Positions 8,058 through 16,002 of a stretch of 64,000 bases of DNA are shown here, piece by piece. The notes beneath the pieces are model-generated. The model was not told the origin of the DNA, ran no database searches, and saw nothing but the letters and a program-made list of their open reading frames with translations. Numbering within the stretch: the first letter of the stretch is position 1; each line of letters begins with the position of its first letter. The position numbers and the translations under genes were made by a program. This stretch comes from Actinomadura coerulea (lineage in GTDB: Bacteria; Actinomycetota; Actinomycetes; Streptosporangiales; Streptosporangiaceae), in NCBI RefSeq assembly GCF_014208105.1, contig NZ_JACHMQ010000001.1, positions 8,060,001-8,124,000 of the forward strand, read 5' to 3'.

Positions 8058-8710
8058 CCATCTCCGTCCTCATCGCCGACGACCAGGCGATGGTCCGCCG
8101 CGGGCTGCGGCTGATCCTGGAGGACCAGCCCGACATCAGCGTCGTCGGGGAGGCGGCCGACGGGGCCGAGGCGGTCGACCTGGCGCGGCGGCTGCGCCCG
8201 GACGTGTGCCTGGTGGACATCAGGATGCCCCGGCTCGACGGCATCGCGGTGACCCGCGCGCTGGCCGGGCCGAAAGTGCCCGACCCGATGCGGGTCGTCG
8301 TGGTCACCACGTTCGACCTGGACGAGTACGTGTACGGGGCGCTGCGCGGCGGCGCGGTCGGCTTCGTCCTCAAGGACGCCGGGCCCGCGCTGCTCGTCGA
8401 GGCGGTCCGCGCCGCCCGCAACGGCGAGGCGCTGGTCTCGCCCGCCGTCACCGTCCGGCTGCTGCGGCACCTGGCGGCCGCCGCGGCCCCGCCGCGCGCC
8501 GTTCGGCCCCCGCCCCTGTCGGACCGCGAACTCGAGGTCGTCCGGGCCCTGGCGCGCGGCCGCACCAACCAGGAGATCGCGGCCGAGCTGTTCATCTCGC
8601 TCAGCACCGTCAAGAGTCACCTGTCGGGCATCCAGAGCAAACTGGGGGTGCGCAACCGGGTCGGGATCGTCACCTGGGCCTGGGAGAACAACCACGTCGA
8701 CCCGTCCTGA
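8054..8710 (+). CDS. LuxR/NarL family response regulator
   Basis: A 218-residue DNA-binding response regulator paired with the kinase just upstream. The receiver domain has the acidic pair Asp9-Asp10, phosphoacceptor Asp55 (CLVDIRMPRLDG) and the conserved lysine in GFVLKDAGP. The C-terminal part (about residues 150-210) is a LuxR helix-turn-helix (LSDRELEVVRALARG, then STVKSHLSGIQSKL). Translation starts at GTG 8054, overlapping the kinase stop, so the two proteins are probably made in a fixed ratio. The likely targets are the ABC genes of this cluster, by analogy only. Confidence 0.94.
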   Translation: MTISVLIADDQAMVRRGLRLILEDQPDISVVGEAADGAEAVDLARRLRPDVCLVDIRMPRLDGIAVTRALAGPKVPDPMRVVVVTTFDLDEYVYGALRGGAVGFVLKDAGPALLVEAVRAARNGEALVSPAVTVRLLRHLAAAAAPPRAVRPPPLSDRELEVVRALARGRTNQEIAAELFISLSTVKSHLSGIQSKLGVRNRVGIVTWAWENNHVDPS

Positions 8711-8729
8711 CGAGGGCCTGACGGCCCTG

Positions 8730-8761
8730 CGGCCCGTGTTCCGGGAGTGGAACACGGGCCG
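8730..8761. terminator. Bidirectional terminator hairpin
   Basis: A perfect 13-bp stem (8730-8742 with 8749-8761) around a GGGAGT loop, between the convergent response regulator and malic enzyme genes. Confidence 0.8.
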
Positions 8762-8770
8762 CCGGGAGCG

Positions 8771-9961
8771 TCAGACGCGGGCGACGCCCTCCTCGCGGGC
8801 CTTGGCGGCCACCGCGGCCGTGACGGCCGGGGCGACGCGGTCGTCGAACGGGCCGGGGACGACGTAGTCGGCGGTCAGGTCGTCGCCGACGATGCCGGCC
8901 AGGGCGTTCGCCGCCGCCAGCTTCATCCCCTCGGTGATCGTGTGGGCCCGGACGTCCAGCGCGCCGCGGAAGATGCCGGGGAAGGCCAGCACGTTGTTGA
9001 TCTGGTTCGGGAAGTCGCTGCGGCCGGTCGCGACGACCTTGGCGTGCCGGCGGGCGACCTCGGGGTGGACCTCGGGGGTCGGGTTGGAGAGGGCGAAGAC
9101 GATCGCGCTGTCCGACATCGTGGCGACGCACGACTCGTGGACGGTGCTGCCGGACAGGCCGATGAACACGTCGGCGCCGCGCAGCGCCTCCTCCGTGGAG
9201 CCCTTCAGGTGCGAGCGGTTGGTGATCGCGGCGATGCGCTCCTTGACGGGGTTCAGGCCGTCGCGCCCCTCGTGGATGATGCCCTTGCTGTCGGACAGGG
9301 CGATGTCGCCGATGCCCGCCTCGATCAGGATCTGCGAGACCGCGATGCCGGACGCGCCCGCGCCCGCCACGACCGCGCGCAGTTCCGACAGCGGCTTGCC
9401 GACGAAGCGCGCCGCGTTGGTGAGGGCGGCGAGCGCCACGATCGCGGTGCCGTGCTGGTCGTCGTGGAAGACGGGGATGTCGAGGGCGGCGCGCAGCCGG
9501 TCCTCGATCTCGAAGCAGCGGGGGGCGCTGATGTCCTCCAGGTTGATGCCGCCGAAGCTCGGGGCCATCCGGATCACGGTGTCGACGATCTCGTCCACGT
9601 CCGTGCAGTTCAGCGCGATCGGCACGGAGTCGACGTTCGCGAACTCCTTGAACAGCAGCGACTTGCCCTCCATGACGGGCATGGACGCCGCCGGGCCGAT
9701 GTCGCCGAGCCCGAGCACCGCGGTGCCGTCGGTCACGACGGCGACGACCTTGGAGGTCCAGGTGTACTCGTAGGCGAGCTCGGGGTTGTCGGCGATGGCG
9801 GTGCACACGCGGGCGACGCCCGGCGTGTAGGCCAGCGAGAGGTCGTCCTTGTTGCGGACGGGAATGGTCGAGCGCATCTCCAGCTTGCCGCCGCGGTGCA
9901 GCGGGAAGGCCGGATCGTCGTCCAGTGAGGGTGGTTCAGTGGGAATGGGCTCAGCAGCCAC
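8771..9961 (-). CDS. NAD(P)-dependent malic enzyme
   Basis: A 396-residue short-form malic enzyme that oxidatively decarboxylates malate to pyruvate, linking the TCA cycle to gluconeogenesis or NADPH supply. It shows the malic enzyme signature (VFHDDQHGTAIV), the tyrosine/lysine region in LAYTPGVARVC, and a Rossmann glycine motif (VVAGAGASGIAV). It lacks the C-terminal phosphotransacetylase-like domain of the long MaeB form. The GTG start at 9961 follows GGGG. It is divergent from the amino acid ABC importer across 358 bases. Cofactor preference is not certain from sequence. Confidence 0.93.
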   Translation of the reverse strand: MAAEPIPTEPPSLDDDPAFPLHRGGKLEMRSTIPVRNKDDLSLAYTPGVARVCTAIADNPELAYEYTWTSKVVAVVTDGTAVLGLGDIGPAASMPVMEGKSLLFKEFANVDSVPIALNCTDVDEIVDTVIRMAPSFGGINLEDISAPRCFEIEDRLRAALDIPVFHDDQHGTAIVALAALTNAARFVGKPLSELRAVVAGAGASGIAVSQILIEAGIGDIALSDSKGIIHEGRDGLNPVKERIAAITNRSHLKGSTEEALRGADVFIGLSGSTVHESCVATMSDSAIVFALSNPTPEVHPEVARRHAKVVATGRSDFPNQINNVLAFPGIFRGALDVRAHTITEGMKLAAANALAGIVGDDLTADYVVPGPFDDRVAPAVTAAVAAKAREEGVARV

Positions 9962-10319
9962 AGCGACCCCTGTCTGTGAAAGTTGGCTTTCTTGAGATGC
10001 CGCCGCGTGGTGGTGTGGTGTGGCCGGTCACCCGGTGGATCTCGCGACGCACGGGGGTCACCCGTTGTCTGATTGTGCCACAGGGGGTCGGGCCCGCCCG
10101 GGGGCCGGGGTGGGTGGTGACCGTCACGTGACCGTGCCCACACGGTGGTGGGTCGGTCGCGTTGCGTAGGGCATACCCCTTGAGCGCTGGCGGATCCGGG
10201 TTCGCCTCGTTGCGTGATTGTTTCGCACCCTTTATCCAGATCAGGGACGTTGTGCGCCAAACTATGCACCTGACCTTCGGATCTACGCGGATCCGACGAA
10301 ACCACCAGGAGGGGGACCA
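9962..10319. promoter_or_regulatory. 358-base divergent control region with repeats
   Basis: This stretch between malic enzyme and the amino acid importer holds no gene I can support. It contains a direct repeat GGTCACCCG at 10026-10034 and 10056-10064, spaced by 30 bases (about three helical turns), and a perfect 10-base palindrome GTCACGTGAC at 10123-10132. Either could bind a regulator. Immediately before the importer start there is a strong ribosome-binding site, AGGAGGGGG, at 10307-10315. Confidence 0.45.
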
Positions 10320-11231
10320 GTGACCACCGGTTCTCTGCGCCGCCGCGCCCTCGCGGCGAGCGCGCTCGTACTGACGGGCGCGCTCGCGCTGTCCGCATGC
10401 GGCGACAGCAACGACTCCGGCGACTCGGGCTCCGCGGCCTCGAACACGAGCGTGGACAGCAAGCTCGCGGCGATGGTCCCGGCCGCGATCAAGAGCGACG
10501 GGAAGCTCTCGATCGGCACGGACGCCTCGTACCCGCCCAACGAGTCCGTCGACCCGGCCTCCCAGAAGATCGTCGGATGGGACGTCGACCTCTTCAACGC
10601 CGTCGCGGCCAAGCTCGGCCTGAAGACCCAGTACAGCAACGCGGGCTTCGACACGATCATCCCCGGCGTCCAGTCCGGCAAGTACGAGGCGGGCGTCTCC
10701 TCCTTCACCGACACCAAGGAGCGCGAGGGGGCCGTCGACTTCGTCACCTACTACTCGGCCGGAACGACCTGGGCCGTGCTGAAGGGCAACCCGAAGGGCG
10801 TCAACCCCGACGACGCCTGCGGCAAGTCGATCGGCGTCCAGCAGGGCACCGTGCAGGTCGACGACCTCGCGGCGCGCAGCAAGAAGTGCACCGACGCGGG
10901 CAAGCCGGCCATCAAGAGCGTCGTCCGCAAGCAGCAGACCGAGGTCAACAACGACCTCGTCGCGGGCAAGGTCGACGGCATGGCCGCCGACTCGCCCATC
11001 GTCGGCGACGCGGTGAAGAAGACCGGCGGCAAGCTGGAGATCATCGGCCAGACCTACGACACCGCGCCCTACGGGTACGCGATCGGCAAGAACTCCGGCC
11101 AGCTCAAGGAGGCCGTCCAGGGCGCGCTGAAGGCGCTGATCGCCGACGGCACCTACAAGAAGATCCTCACCGACGCCGGGGTGGAGAGCGGCGCGATCAC
11201 GGATCCGAAGATCAACGGGGCGCAGAGCTGA
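10320..11231 (+). CDS. Amino acid ABC transporter substrate-binding lipoprotein
   Basis: A 303-residue periplasmic-binding-fold protein of the polar amino acid type (SBP family 3). The signal peptide ends in a lipobox, LSAC, with the lipidated Cys27; a Ser/Asp/Gly-rich linker follows. The mature part has the usual start of a type II binding fold (IGTDASYPPNE, then GWDVDLFNAVAAKLG). The chosen GTG follows AGGAGGGGG by four bases. It heads a three-gene operon with a permease and an ATPase. The ligand may be glutamate, glutamine or a related polar amino acid, but sequence alone does not decide. Confidence 0.93.
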   Translation: MTTGSLRRRALAASALVLTGALALSACGDSNDSGDSGSAASNTSVDSKLAAMVPAAIKSDGKLSIGTDASYPPNESVDPASQKIVGWDVDLFNAVAAKLGLKTQYSNAGFDTIIPGVQSGKYEAGVSSFTDTKEREGAVDFVTYYSAGTTWAVLKGNPKGVNPDDACGKSIGVQQGTVQVDDLAARSKKCTDAGKPAIKSVVRKQQTEVNNDLVAGKVDGMAADSPIVGDAVKKTGGKLEIIGQTYDTAPYGYAIGKNSGQLKEAVQGALKALIADGTYKKILTDAGVESGAITDPKINGAQS

Positions 11232-11235
11232 TCGC

Positions 11236-12147
11236 ATGACGGTCGACAACGACGCCGGCAAGGGGCGGCCTGAGGCGATCAAGGCCGTCCCCGTCCGGCA
11301 TCCGGGGCGCTGGCTCGGGGCGGCGGTCGTCCTCGTGCTGGTCGCCATGTTCATCCACTTCCTCCTGACCAGCAAGGCGCTCGACTGGTCGGAGCAGTGG
11401 AAGTACCTCTTCTCGGATCCGGTGCTCAAGGGCGTCCGGAACACCATCTGGCTCACCCTCGCCGCCATGGTCGGCGCCGTCGTGCTCGGCATCGGGCTCG
11501 CCCTGATGCGGCTGTCGGCCAACCCCCTGCTGAGCGGCGCCGCCTGGGTGTACCTGTGGTTCTTCCGCGGCACGCCGCTCTACACGCAGCTGCTCATCTG
11601 GGGCGCGATCGGCTCGCTGTTCCCCACGGTCGGGATCGGCATCCCCTTCGGCCCCGAGTTCGACACGTGGAAGACGCAGGAGCTGGTCAACGCCGCGCTC
11701 GCCGCGTCGCTCGGGCTGATCCTCAACGAGGCCGCCTACATGGCCGAGATCGTCCGGGCCGGCATCCTGTCGGTGGACGAGGGCCAGCAGGAGGCCGCGA
11801 GCGCGCTCGGCATGTCCCGGATGCAGACGATGCGGCGGATCGTGCTGCCGCAGTCGATGCGCGTCATCGTCCCGCCGACGGGCAACGAGGCGATCTCGAT
11901 GCTGAAGAACACCTCGCTCGTCGTGGCCGTCCCGTACTCGGAGCTGACCTTCACCGCGCAGACCATCTACGCCAGCACGTACAAGATCATTCCGATGCTG
12001 GTGATGGCCTGCCTGTGGTACCTGCTCATCTCCTCGCTCATGATGATCGGGCAGCACTACCTGGAGCGGTACTACAGCAGGGGCACCAGCAAGGGGGCGG
12101 AGGCCAGGCAGCGGCTCCGCTTCCGCGGCGGAGGAGGCGGCCAGTGA
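11236..12147 (+). CDS. Amino acid ABC transporter permease (HisM/GlnP type)
   Basis: A 303-residue inner-membrane permease of the His/Glu/Gln family. It has about five membrane spans, beginning with a span near residues 32-52, and the cytoplasmic EAA loop that docks to the ATPase is clear (EAASALGMSRMQTMRRIVLP). It starts four bases after the binding-protein stop and overlaps the ATPase gene by four bases, so all three are coupled. A single permease gene suggests a homodimeric channel. The N-terminal extension of about 30 residues is common in actinobacterial members. Confidence 0.93.
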   Translation: MTVDNDAGKGRPEAIKAVPVRHPGRWLGAAVVLVLVAMFIHFLLTSKALDWSEQWKYLFSDPVLKGVRNTIWLTLAAMVGAVVLGIGLALMRLSANPLLSGAAWVYLWFFRGTPLYTQLLIWGAIGSLFPTVGIGIPFGPEFDTWKTQELVNAALAASLGLILNEAAYMAEIVRAGILSVDEGQQEAASALGMSRMQTMRRIVLPQSMRVIVPPTGNEAISMLKNTSLVVAVPYSELTFTAQTIYASTYKIIPMLVMACLWYLLISSLMMIGQHYLERYYSRGTSKGAEARQRLRFRGGGGGQ

Positions 12148-12965
12148 GCGGAGGCGAGGACATCGTGGGCGACGCCCCGGCCGGCGTCCCGGAGTCCGCG
12201 AGCGGCGGGCTGATGGTCAAGGCCGAGGCGGTGCACAAGTCGTTCGGACGCCTGGAGGTGCTGAAGGGCATCGACCTGGAGGTCAAGCCCGGCGAGGTGA
12301 TGTGCGTCGTCGGCCCGTCCGGGTCGGGCAAGTCGACGTTCCTGCGCTGCGTCAACCACCTGGAGAAGATCAACGCGGGGCGGCTGTGGGTGAACGGCCA
12401 CCTCGTCGGCTACCGGGAGAAGGGCGGCAAGCTCTACGAGCTGCGCGACCGGGAGGTCGCCGCCCAGCGCCGCGAGATCGGCATGGTCTTCCAGCGGTTC
12501 AACCTCTTCCCCCACATGACGGCGCTGGAGAACGTCATGGAGGCGCCGGTGCGGGTGAAGAGGCAGCCGAAGGCGCAGGCCAGGGAGCGGGCCGTCGCCC
12601 TGCTCACCCGCGTCGGGCTCGGCGACAAGGTGAACAGCTACCCGGCGCAGCTGTCCGGCGGGCAGCAGCAGCGGGTCGCGATCGCGCGGGCCCTCGCCAT
12701 GGAGCCCGCGCTGATGCTGTTCGACGAGCCGACCTCCGCGCTGGACCCCGAGCTCGTCGGCGAGGTCCTGGAGGTCATGAAGCAGCTCGCCCTCGACGGC
12801 ATGACCATGGTCGTGGTCACCCACGAGATGGGCTTCGCCCGCGAGGTCGGCGACTCGCTGGTCTTCATGGACGGCGGCGTCGTGGTGGAGGAGGGCACTC
12901 CCCGGGAGGTCCTCGCGAACCCCAAGCACCCCCGCACCCAGGACTTCCTTTCCAAGGTGCTGTGA
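12144..12965 (+). CDS. Amino acid ABC transporter ATP-binding protein (GlnQ type)
   Basis: A 273-residue ATPase driving the importer. Walker A is GPSGSGKST, the Q-loop VFQRFNLFPHMT, signature LSGGQQQRVA, Walker B LMLFDEPTSALDP and the H-loop VVVTHEM. The GTG start overlaps the permease stop (GTGA) and is preceded by GGAGGAGG. The first 24 residues are a flexible extension before the conserved beta strand. A hairpin just downstream closes the operon. Confidence 0.95.
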   Translation: MSGGEDIVGDAPAGVPESASGGLMVKAEAVHKSFGRLEVLKGIDLEVKPGEVMCVVGPSGSGKSTFLRCVNHLEKINAGRLWVNGHLVGYREKGGKLYELRDREVAAQRREIGMVFQRFNLFPHMTALENVMEAPVRVKRQPKAQARERAVALLTRVGLGDKVNSYPAQLSGGQQQRVAIARALAMEPALMLFDEPTSALDPELVGEVLEVMKQLALDGMTMVVVTHEMGFAREVGDSLVFMDGGVVVEEGTPREVLANPKHPRTQDFLSKVL

Positions 12966-12978
12966 CGCCCGGCCGAGC

Positions 12979-13009
12979 GGCCCGTCCCCGACACGCCCGG
13001 GGGCGGGCC
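12979..13009 (+). terminator. Hairpin terminator after the amino acid importer operon
   Basis: GGCCCGTCCCC (12979-12989) pairs with GGGGGCGGGCC (12999-13009), 11 bp with one G-T pair, starting 14 bases after the ATPase stop. Confidence 0.6.
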
Positions 13010-13031
13010 GTTCCGCTCGCCGGCCGGCGGT

Positions 13032-13037
13032 TAGTGT
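13032..13037 (+). promoter_or_regulatory. Candidate -10 element for a leaderless oxidoreductase gene
   Basis: TAGTGT fits TANNNT and lies six bases before the ATG at 13044; no ribosome-binding site is present. Confidence 0.45.
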
Positions 13038-13043
13038 GCGTTC

Positions 13044-14012
13044 ATGTTCGCTGTCACGGCCACACAGATCGACGCAGACCATCCGCTGAACGGGCTCACG
13101 CTCGGGGAGCGGCCCGATCCCGAGGTACCGGACGGCTGGACGACCGTCACGGTGAAGGCCGCCGCGCTCAACCACCACGACCTGTGGTCGCTGAAGGGCG
13201 TCGGCCTGCCCGCCGACCGGCTCCCCATGATCCTCGGCGGTGACGCGGCCGGGGTGGACGAGGACGGCAACGAGGTCATCGTGCACTCGGTGATCGGCGA
13301 CCCGGACCGGGGCGGCGGCGACGAGACCCTCGACCCCAAGCGGTCGCTGCTGTCGGAGGTCCACCCCGGGACGCTCGCGGAGAAGGTGGCGGTGCCTCGC
13401 CGCAACCTCGTCCCCAAACCGGCCGGGCTGTCGTTCGAGGAGGCGGCCTGCCTGCCGACCGCGTGGCTCACCGCGTACCGGATGCTGTTCGGCAAGGCCG
13501 GGCTCCAGCCCGGCGGGTCCGTGCTGGTGCAGGGCGCGGGCGGGGGCGTCGCGACCGCGGCGATCACGCTGGCGGCCGCCGCCGGGTACCGCGTCTACGC
13601 GACCAGCCGCAGCGAGGCCAAGCGCAGGCGCGCCGAGGAGATCGGGGCGGACGCCGCCTTCGAGACGGGCGCGCGGCTGCCCGAGCGGGTCGACGCCGTG
13701 ATCGAGACCGTCGGCCAGGCGACCTGGTCGCACTCGCTGAAGTCGCTGCGCCCCGGCGGGCGCGTCGTGGTGTCCGGCGCGACCAGCGGCCAGGTGCCGC
13801 CCGCCGAGCTGAACCGCGTGTTCTTCCTCCAGCTACAGATCGTCGGCTCCACCATGGGGACCCGCGACCAGCTGGAGCGGCTCGCGCGGTTCCTGGTCAA
13901 GACCGGCGTGCGCCCGCAGATCGACCGGGTCCTGCCGCTCGGCCGGGCGGAGGAGGGCTTCGCCGCGATGGCCGAGGGCGACCTCTTCGGCAAGATCGTC
14001 TTCACGCCGTGA
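13044..14012 (+). CDS. Zinc-free medium-chain dehydrogenase/reductase (quinone oxidoreductase-like)
   Basis: A 322-residue NAD(P)H-dependent MDR enzyme. The GroES-like part holds NHHDLWSLKGVG and the GGDAAGV motif, and the Rossmann part has VLVQGAGGGVATAAI. The cysteine and histidine ligands of catalytic and structural zinc seen in alcohol dehydrogenases are absent, as in quinone oxidoreductases and enoyl reductases. Substrate unknown. It appears to be a single leaderless gene between two terminated units and converges with the PadR gene. Confidence 0.88.
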   Translation: MFAVTATQIDADHPLNGLTLGERPDPEVPDGWTTVTVKAAALNHHDLWSLKGVGLPADRLPMILGGDAAGVDEDGNEVIVHSVIGDPDRGGGDETLDPKRSLLSEVHPGTLAEKVAVPRRNLVPKPAGLSFEEAACLPTAWLTAYRMLFGKAGLQPGGSVLVQGAGGGVATAAITLAAAAGYRVYATSRSEAKRRRAEEIGADAAFETGARLPERVDAVIETVGQATWSHSLKSLRPGGRVVVSGATSGQVPPAELNRVFFLQLQIVGSTMGTRDQLERLARFLVKTGVRPQIDRVLPLGRAEEGFAAMAEGDLFGKIVFTP

Positions 14013-14054
14013 CGCCGTGACGCCGTGCGGGAGCCCGTGGCCGGGACGCCCCGG

Positions 14055-14777
14055 TCACGGCTCCCGGTCGAAGATCTCCTTCCGCAGCCGCTCGCGCGCC
14101 TCGTCGAGGACGGCCTGCGCCGCGGCGAGGCCGTCGTCGTCCAACCGGGCGCTCTTCGCGGACCCGCGGACGTCCTCGACGAACCCGCGCAGCAGGCGCT
14201 CCAGCTTGAGGCGGGCGACGTCCTCGCGGGTCCCCGTCGCGGTCTTCCAGGCGTCGTCCCAGTTCTGCCGCCACTCCTCCTTCCACGCCTGCGTCTGCTC
14301 CCGCCAGTGCTCCTTCTGCCGGCGCCACTCGTCCTTTTGGCGCTCGGTGGTCTCCTTCCACGCGTCCTTGGACGTGGTCTTGCCCTGGTCGCGCATCGTC
14401 CGGGCGGCCTGCGTCAGCTCCTCGCGCAGCGTCCGCACGGTCTGGCGGACGTCCTCCTGCACGCCGCGCGCGAACTCCTGCGCCGAGGCGGCGATCTCCT
14501 CCTCCAGCTCGGCCAGCTCGTCCATCCGGCGCTCCAGCTCCTCGCGTCCCTTGTCGGTCAGCGAGTACACCTTCTTGCCCTTGACCACCTCATGGGTGAC
14601 CAGGCCCTCGGCCTCCAGCCGGGCCAGCCGCGGGTAGATCGTGCCGGGGGAGGGCGAGTACACCCCGAGGAACCGGTCCTGCAGGAGCCGGATCACCTCG
14701 TAGCCGTGCCGCGGGCTCTCCTCCAGCAGCTTGAGCAGGTACAGCCGCAGGCGACCGTGGCCGAAGACGGGGCTCAC
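14055..14777 (-). CDS. PadR family transcriptional regulator with long coiled-coil tail
   Basis: A 240-residue regulator. Residues 1-85 form the PadR winged helix (FGHGRLRLYLLKLLEESPRH, then PGTIYPRLARLEAEGLV and a KKVYSLTDKG wing). The remaining 150 residues are a charged helix rich in Lys, Glu, Arg and Trp with repeated EWRR/EHWREQ elements (about residues 145-175), probably a long coiled coil; this tail is much longer than in classic PadR. The GTG start at 14777 lies four bases after the stop of the DUF4097 gene, so they form an operon. Autoregulation through the inverted repeat at 15646-15681 is likely but inferred. Confidence 0.9.
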   Translation of the reverse strand: MSPVFGHGRLRLYLLKLLEESPRHGYEVIRLLQDRFLGVYSPSPGTIYPRLARLEAEGLVTHEVVKGKKVYSLTDKGREELERRMDELAELEEEIAASAQEFARGVQEDVRQTVRTLREELTQAARTMRDQGKTTSKDAWKETTERQKDEWRRQKEHWREQTQAWKEEWRQNWDDAWKTATGTREDVARLKLERLLRGFVEDVRGSAKSARLDDDGLAAAQAVLDEARERLRKEIFDREP

Positions 14778-14781
14778 GTCG

Positions 14782-15603
14782 TCACTTCTCCATTCGGGGT
14801 GTGGTGATCTCGGGGGCGTCGTCGTCGCGGCCGAGGAGGGCGATCGTGCCGGACACCGTGTTGACCGCGACCCGCCCCGAGCCGTCCCCCATCTTCCCGC
14901 TGACGGAGCGCGAGACGGCACGCTCCTGCCGGTCGAGCGGGAAGGGCGTCTCGATCCGCCCGGCGGCCGAGTTCAGCGTCACCTGCGCGCCCGTGGACGC
15001 CGGGACGCGCAGCGCGACCTCGCCCGAGACCGTGTTCACCTCGACGCCCCCGCTGCCCGACAGGTCGACGTCGGCGGCGACGCGGCCGCTGACCGTGCGG
15101 GCCGCCAGCCGCTCGACGGACGCGCCGGCGAGCGTCAGGTCGCCGGACACGGAGGTGAACGACACCGTCCCGTCCAGGCCCTGCGCCTCGACCGCGCCGG
15201 AGACCGTGTTGGCGTCGATCGCGCCCGCCACTCCGTCGAGCGTCACCCCGCCCGAGGCGCTCTTGATCGACGTGCGGGCCGTCGTGCCGGTCACCACCGC
15301 GTCCGCCGACACCAGGTTGAGGCTGACCGGGCAGTCGCGCGGGACGGTCACGGTGATCTCCGCGCGGACCTTCTGGTTGCGCAGCCAGCCGAGCACGCCC
15401 TCCCAGAGCTTCTCGTGGGTGACGGTCAGCATCCCCGCCTCGTGCGTGACCACCAGCGGCGGCCCCTCGACGCCGCCGACCATGACCGAGGGGCGCTCGT
15501 CGGAGGCGAGCACCGAGACGCTGCCCGCGATCAGCGTGACCCGCAGCGCGACCACGCCGTCGAAGTCGAGGGTGGTGGGTTCGTCGATCGTCCAGCGCGA
15601 CAT
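14782..15603 (-). CDS. DUF4097 family beta-strand repeat protein
   Basis: A 273-residue protein without signal peptide or membrane span, made of short repeats of the type NTVSG.V, SASGGVTL, TVSGRVAA, which form a right-handed beta-helix in this family. At least eight repeats are visible between residues 90 and 265. Function is unknown; in actinomycetes these genes usually sit with a PadR regulator, as here, and belong to envelope- or stress-linked units. The ATG at 15603 is preceded by GAAGGG; a GTG one codon upstream is equally possible. It is the first gene of the DUF4097-PadR operon. Confidence 0.88.
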   Translation of the reverse strand: MSRWTIDEPTTLDFDGVVALRVTLIAGSVSVLASDERPSVMVGGVEGPPLVVTHEAGMLTVTHEKLWEGVLGWLRNQKVRAEITVTVPRDCPVSLNLVSADAVVTGTTARTSIKSASGGVTLDGVAGAIDANTVSGAVEAQGLDGTVSFTSVSGDLTLAGASVERLAARTVSGRVAADVDLSGSGGVEVNTVSGEVALRVPASTGAQVTLNSAAGRIETPFPLDRQERAVSRSVSGKMGDGSGRVAVNTVSGTIALLGRDDDAPEITTPRMEK

Positions 15604-15645
15604 CACGATGTGCCCTTCGTCCAGGAGGCGTGCCGTCGGTTATCA

Positions 15646-15681
15646 CGATATGTCGCGTTTCCGGGAAGTCAAGACATATCG
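15646..15681 (-). promoter_or_regulatory. Inverted repeat, candidate PadR operator
   Basis: CGATATGTC (15646-15654) and GACATATCG (15673-15681) form a perfect 9-bp inverted repeat with an 18-base spacer, 43 bases upstream of the DUF4097 start. PadR proteins often bind ATGT/ACAT-type inverted repeats. The right-hand half (AAGACATATCGCGTTC, 15671-15686) recurs in modified form before the DUF1707 gene at 44944-44959. Confidence 0.55.
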
Positions 15682-15749
15682 CGTTCAGCCTCCGGAGGGC
15701 GGACCCCCGGACCTCCCGGAGGGACCCGCCGGCGCCCTCCGCTCCGCGG

Positions 15750-15929
15750 TCAGTCGTCCTCCTCGTCGTCGAGGCGCGCGAGCCAGGTGGCGAGGCGGTC
15801 GACGGGGGTCTCGAACTCGGGGTTCAGGTCCACGAACTCGCGCAACCGGCCCGCCAGCCACTCCAGGCTGACCTCCTCGGCGCCGCGCCGGTCCGCCAGC
15901 TCCTCGATGCCGCGGTCGGTGAAGTACAT
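15750..15929 (-). CDS. DUF6104 family small acidic protein
   Basis: A 59-residue protein beginning MYFTDRGIEELADRRGAEEV and ending in an acidic tail (LDDEEDD). I recognise it as DUF6104, a conserved actinobacterial family of unknown function; the aromatic-acidic start and the WLA.RL.EFVDLNPEFE core fit. No membrane segment or metal motif is present. The ATG follows GGAGGGG by six bases, a strong site. It is transcribed in the same direction as kgd but separated from it by a terminator, so it probably has its own promoter in the 70-base gap. Confidence 0.85.
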   Translation of the reverse strand: MYFTDRGIEELADRRGAEEVSLEWLAGRLREFVDLNPEFETPVDRLATWLARLDDEEDD

Positions 15930-15950
15930 CGCGTCCCCTCCCCATGGACG

Positions 15951-15985
15951 CCGAGGGCCCCGGCGCTGTGCACCGGAGCCCTCGG
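15951..15985 (-). terminator. Terminator hairpin of kgd
   Basis: CCGAGGGCCCCGG (15951-15963) pairs with CCGGAGCCCTCGG (15973-15985), 12 of 13 positions, beginning 17 bases past the kgd stop. Confidence 0.7.
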
Positions 15986-16002
15986 ATCGATCGGTTACCG
16001 CT

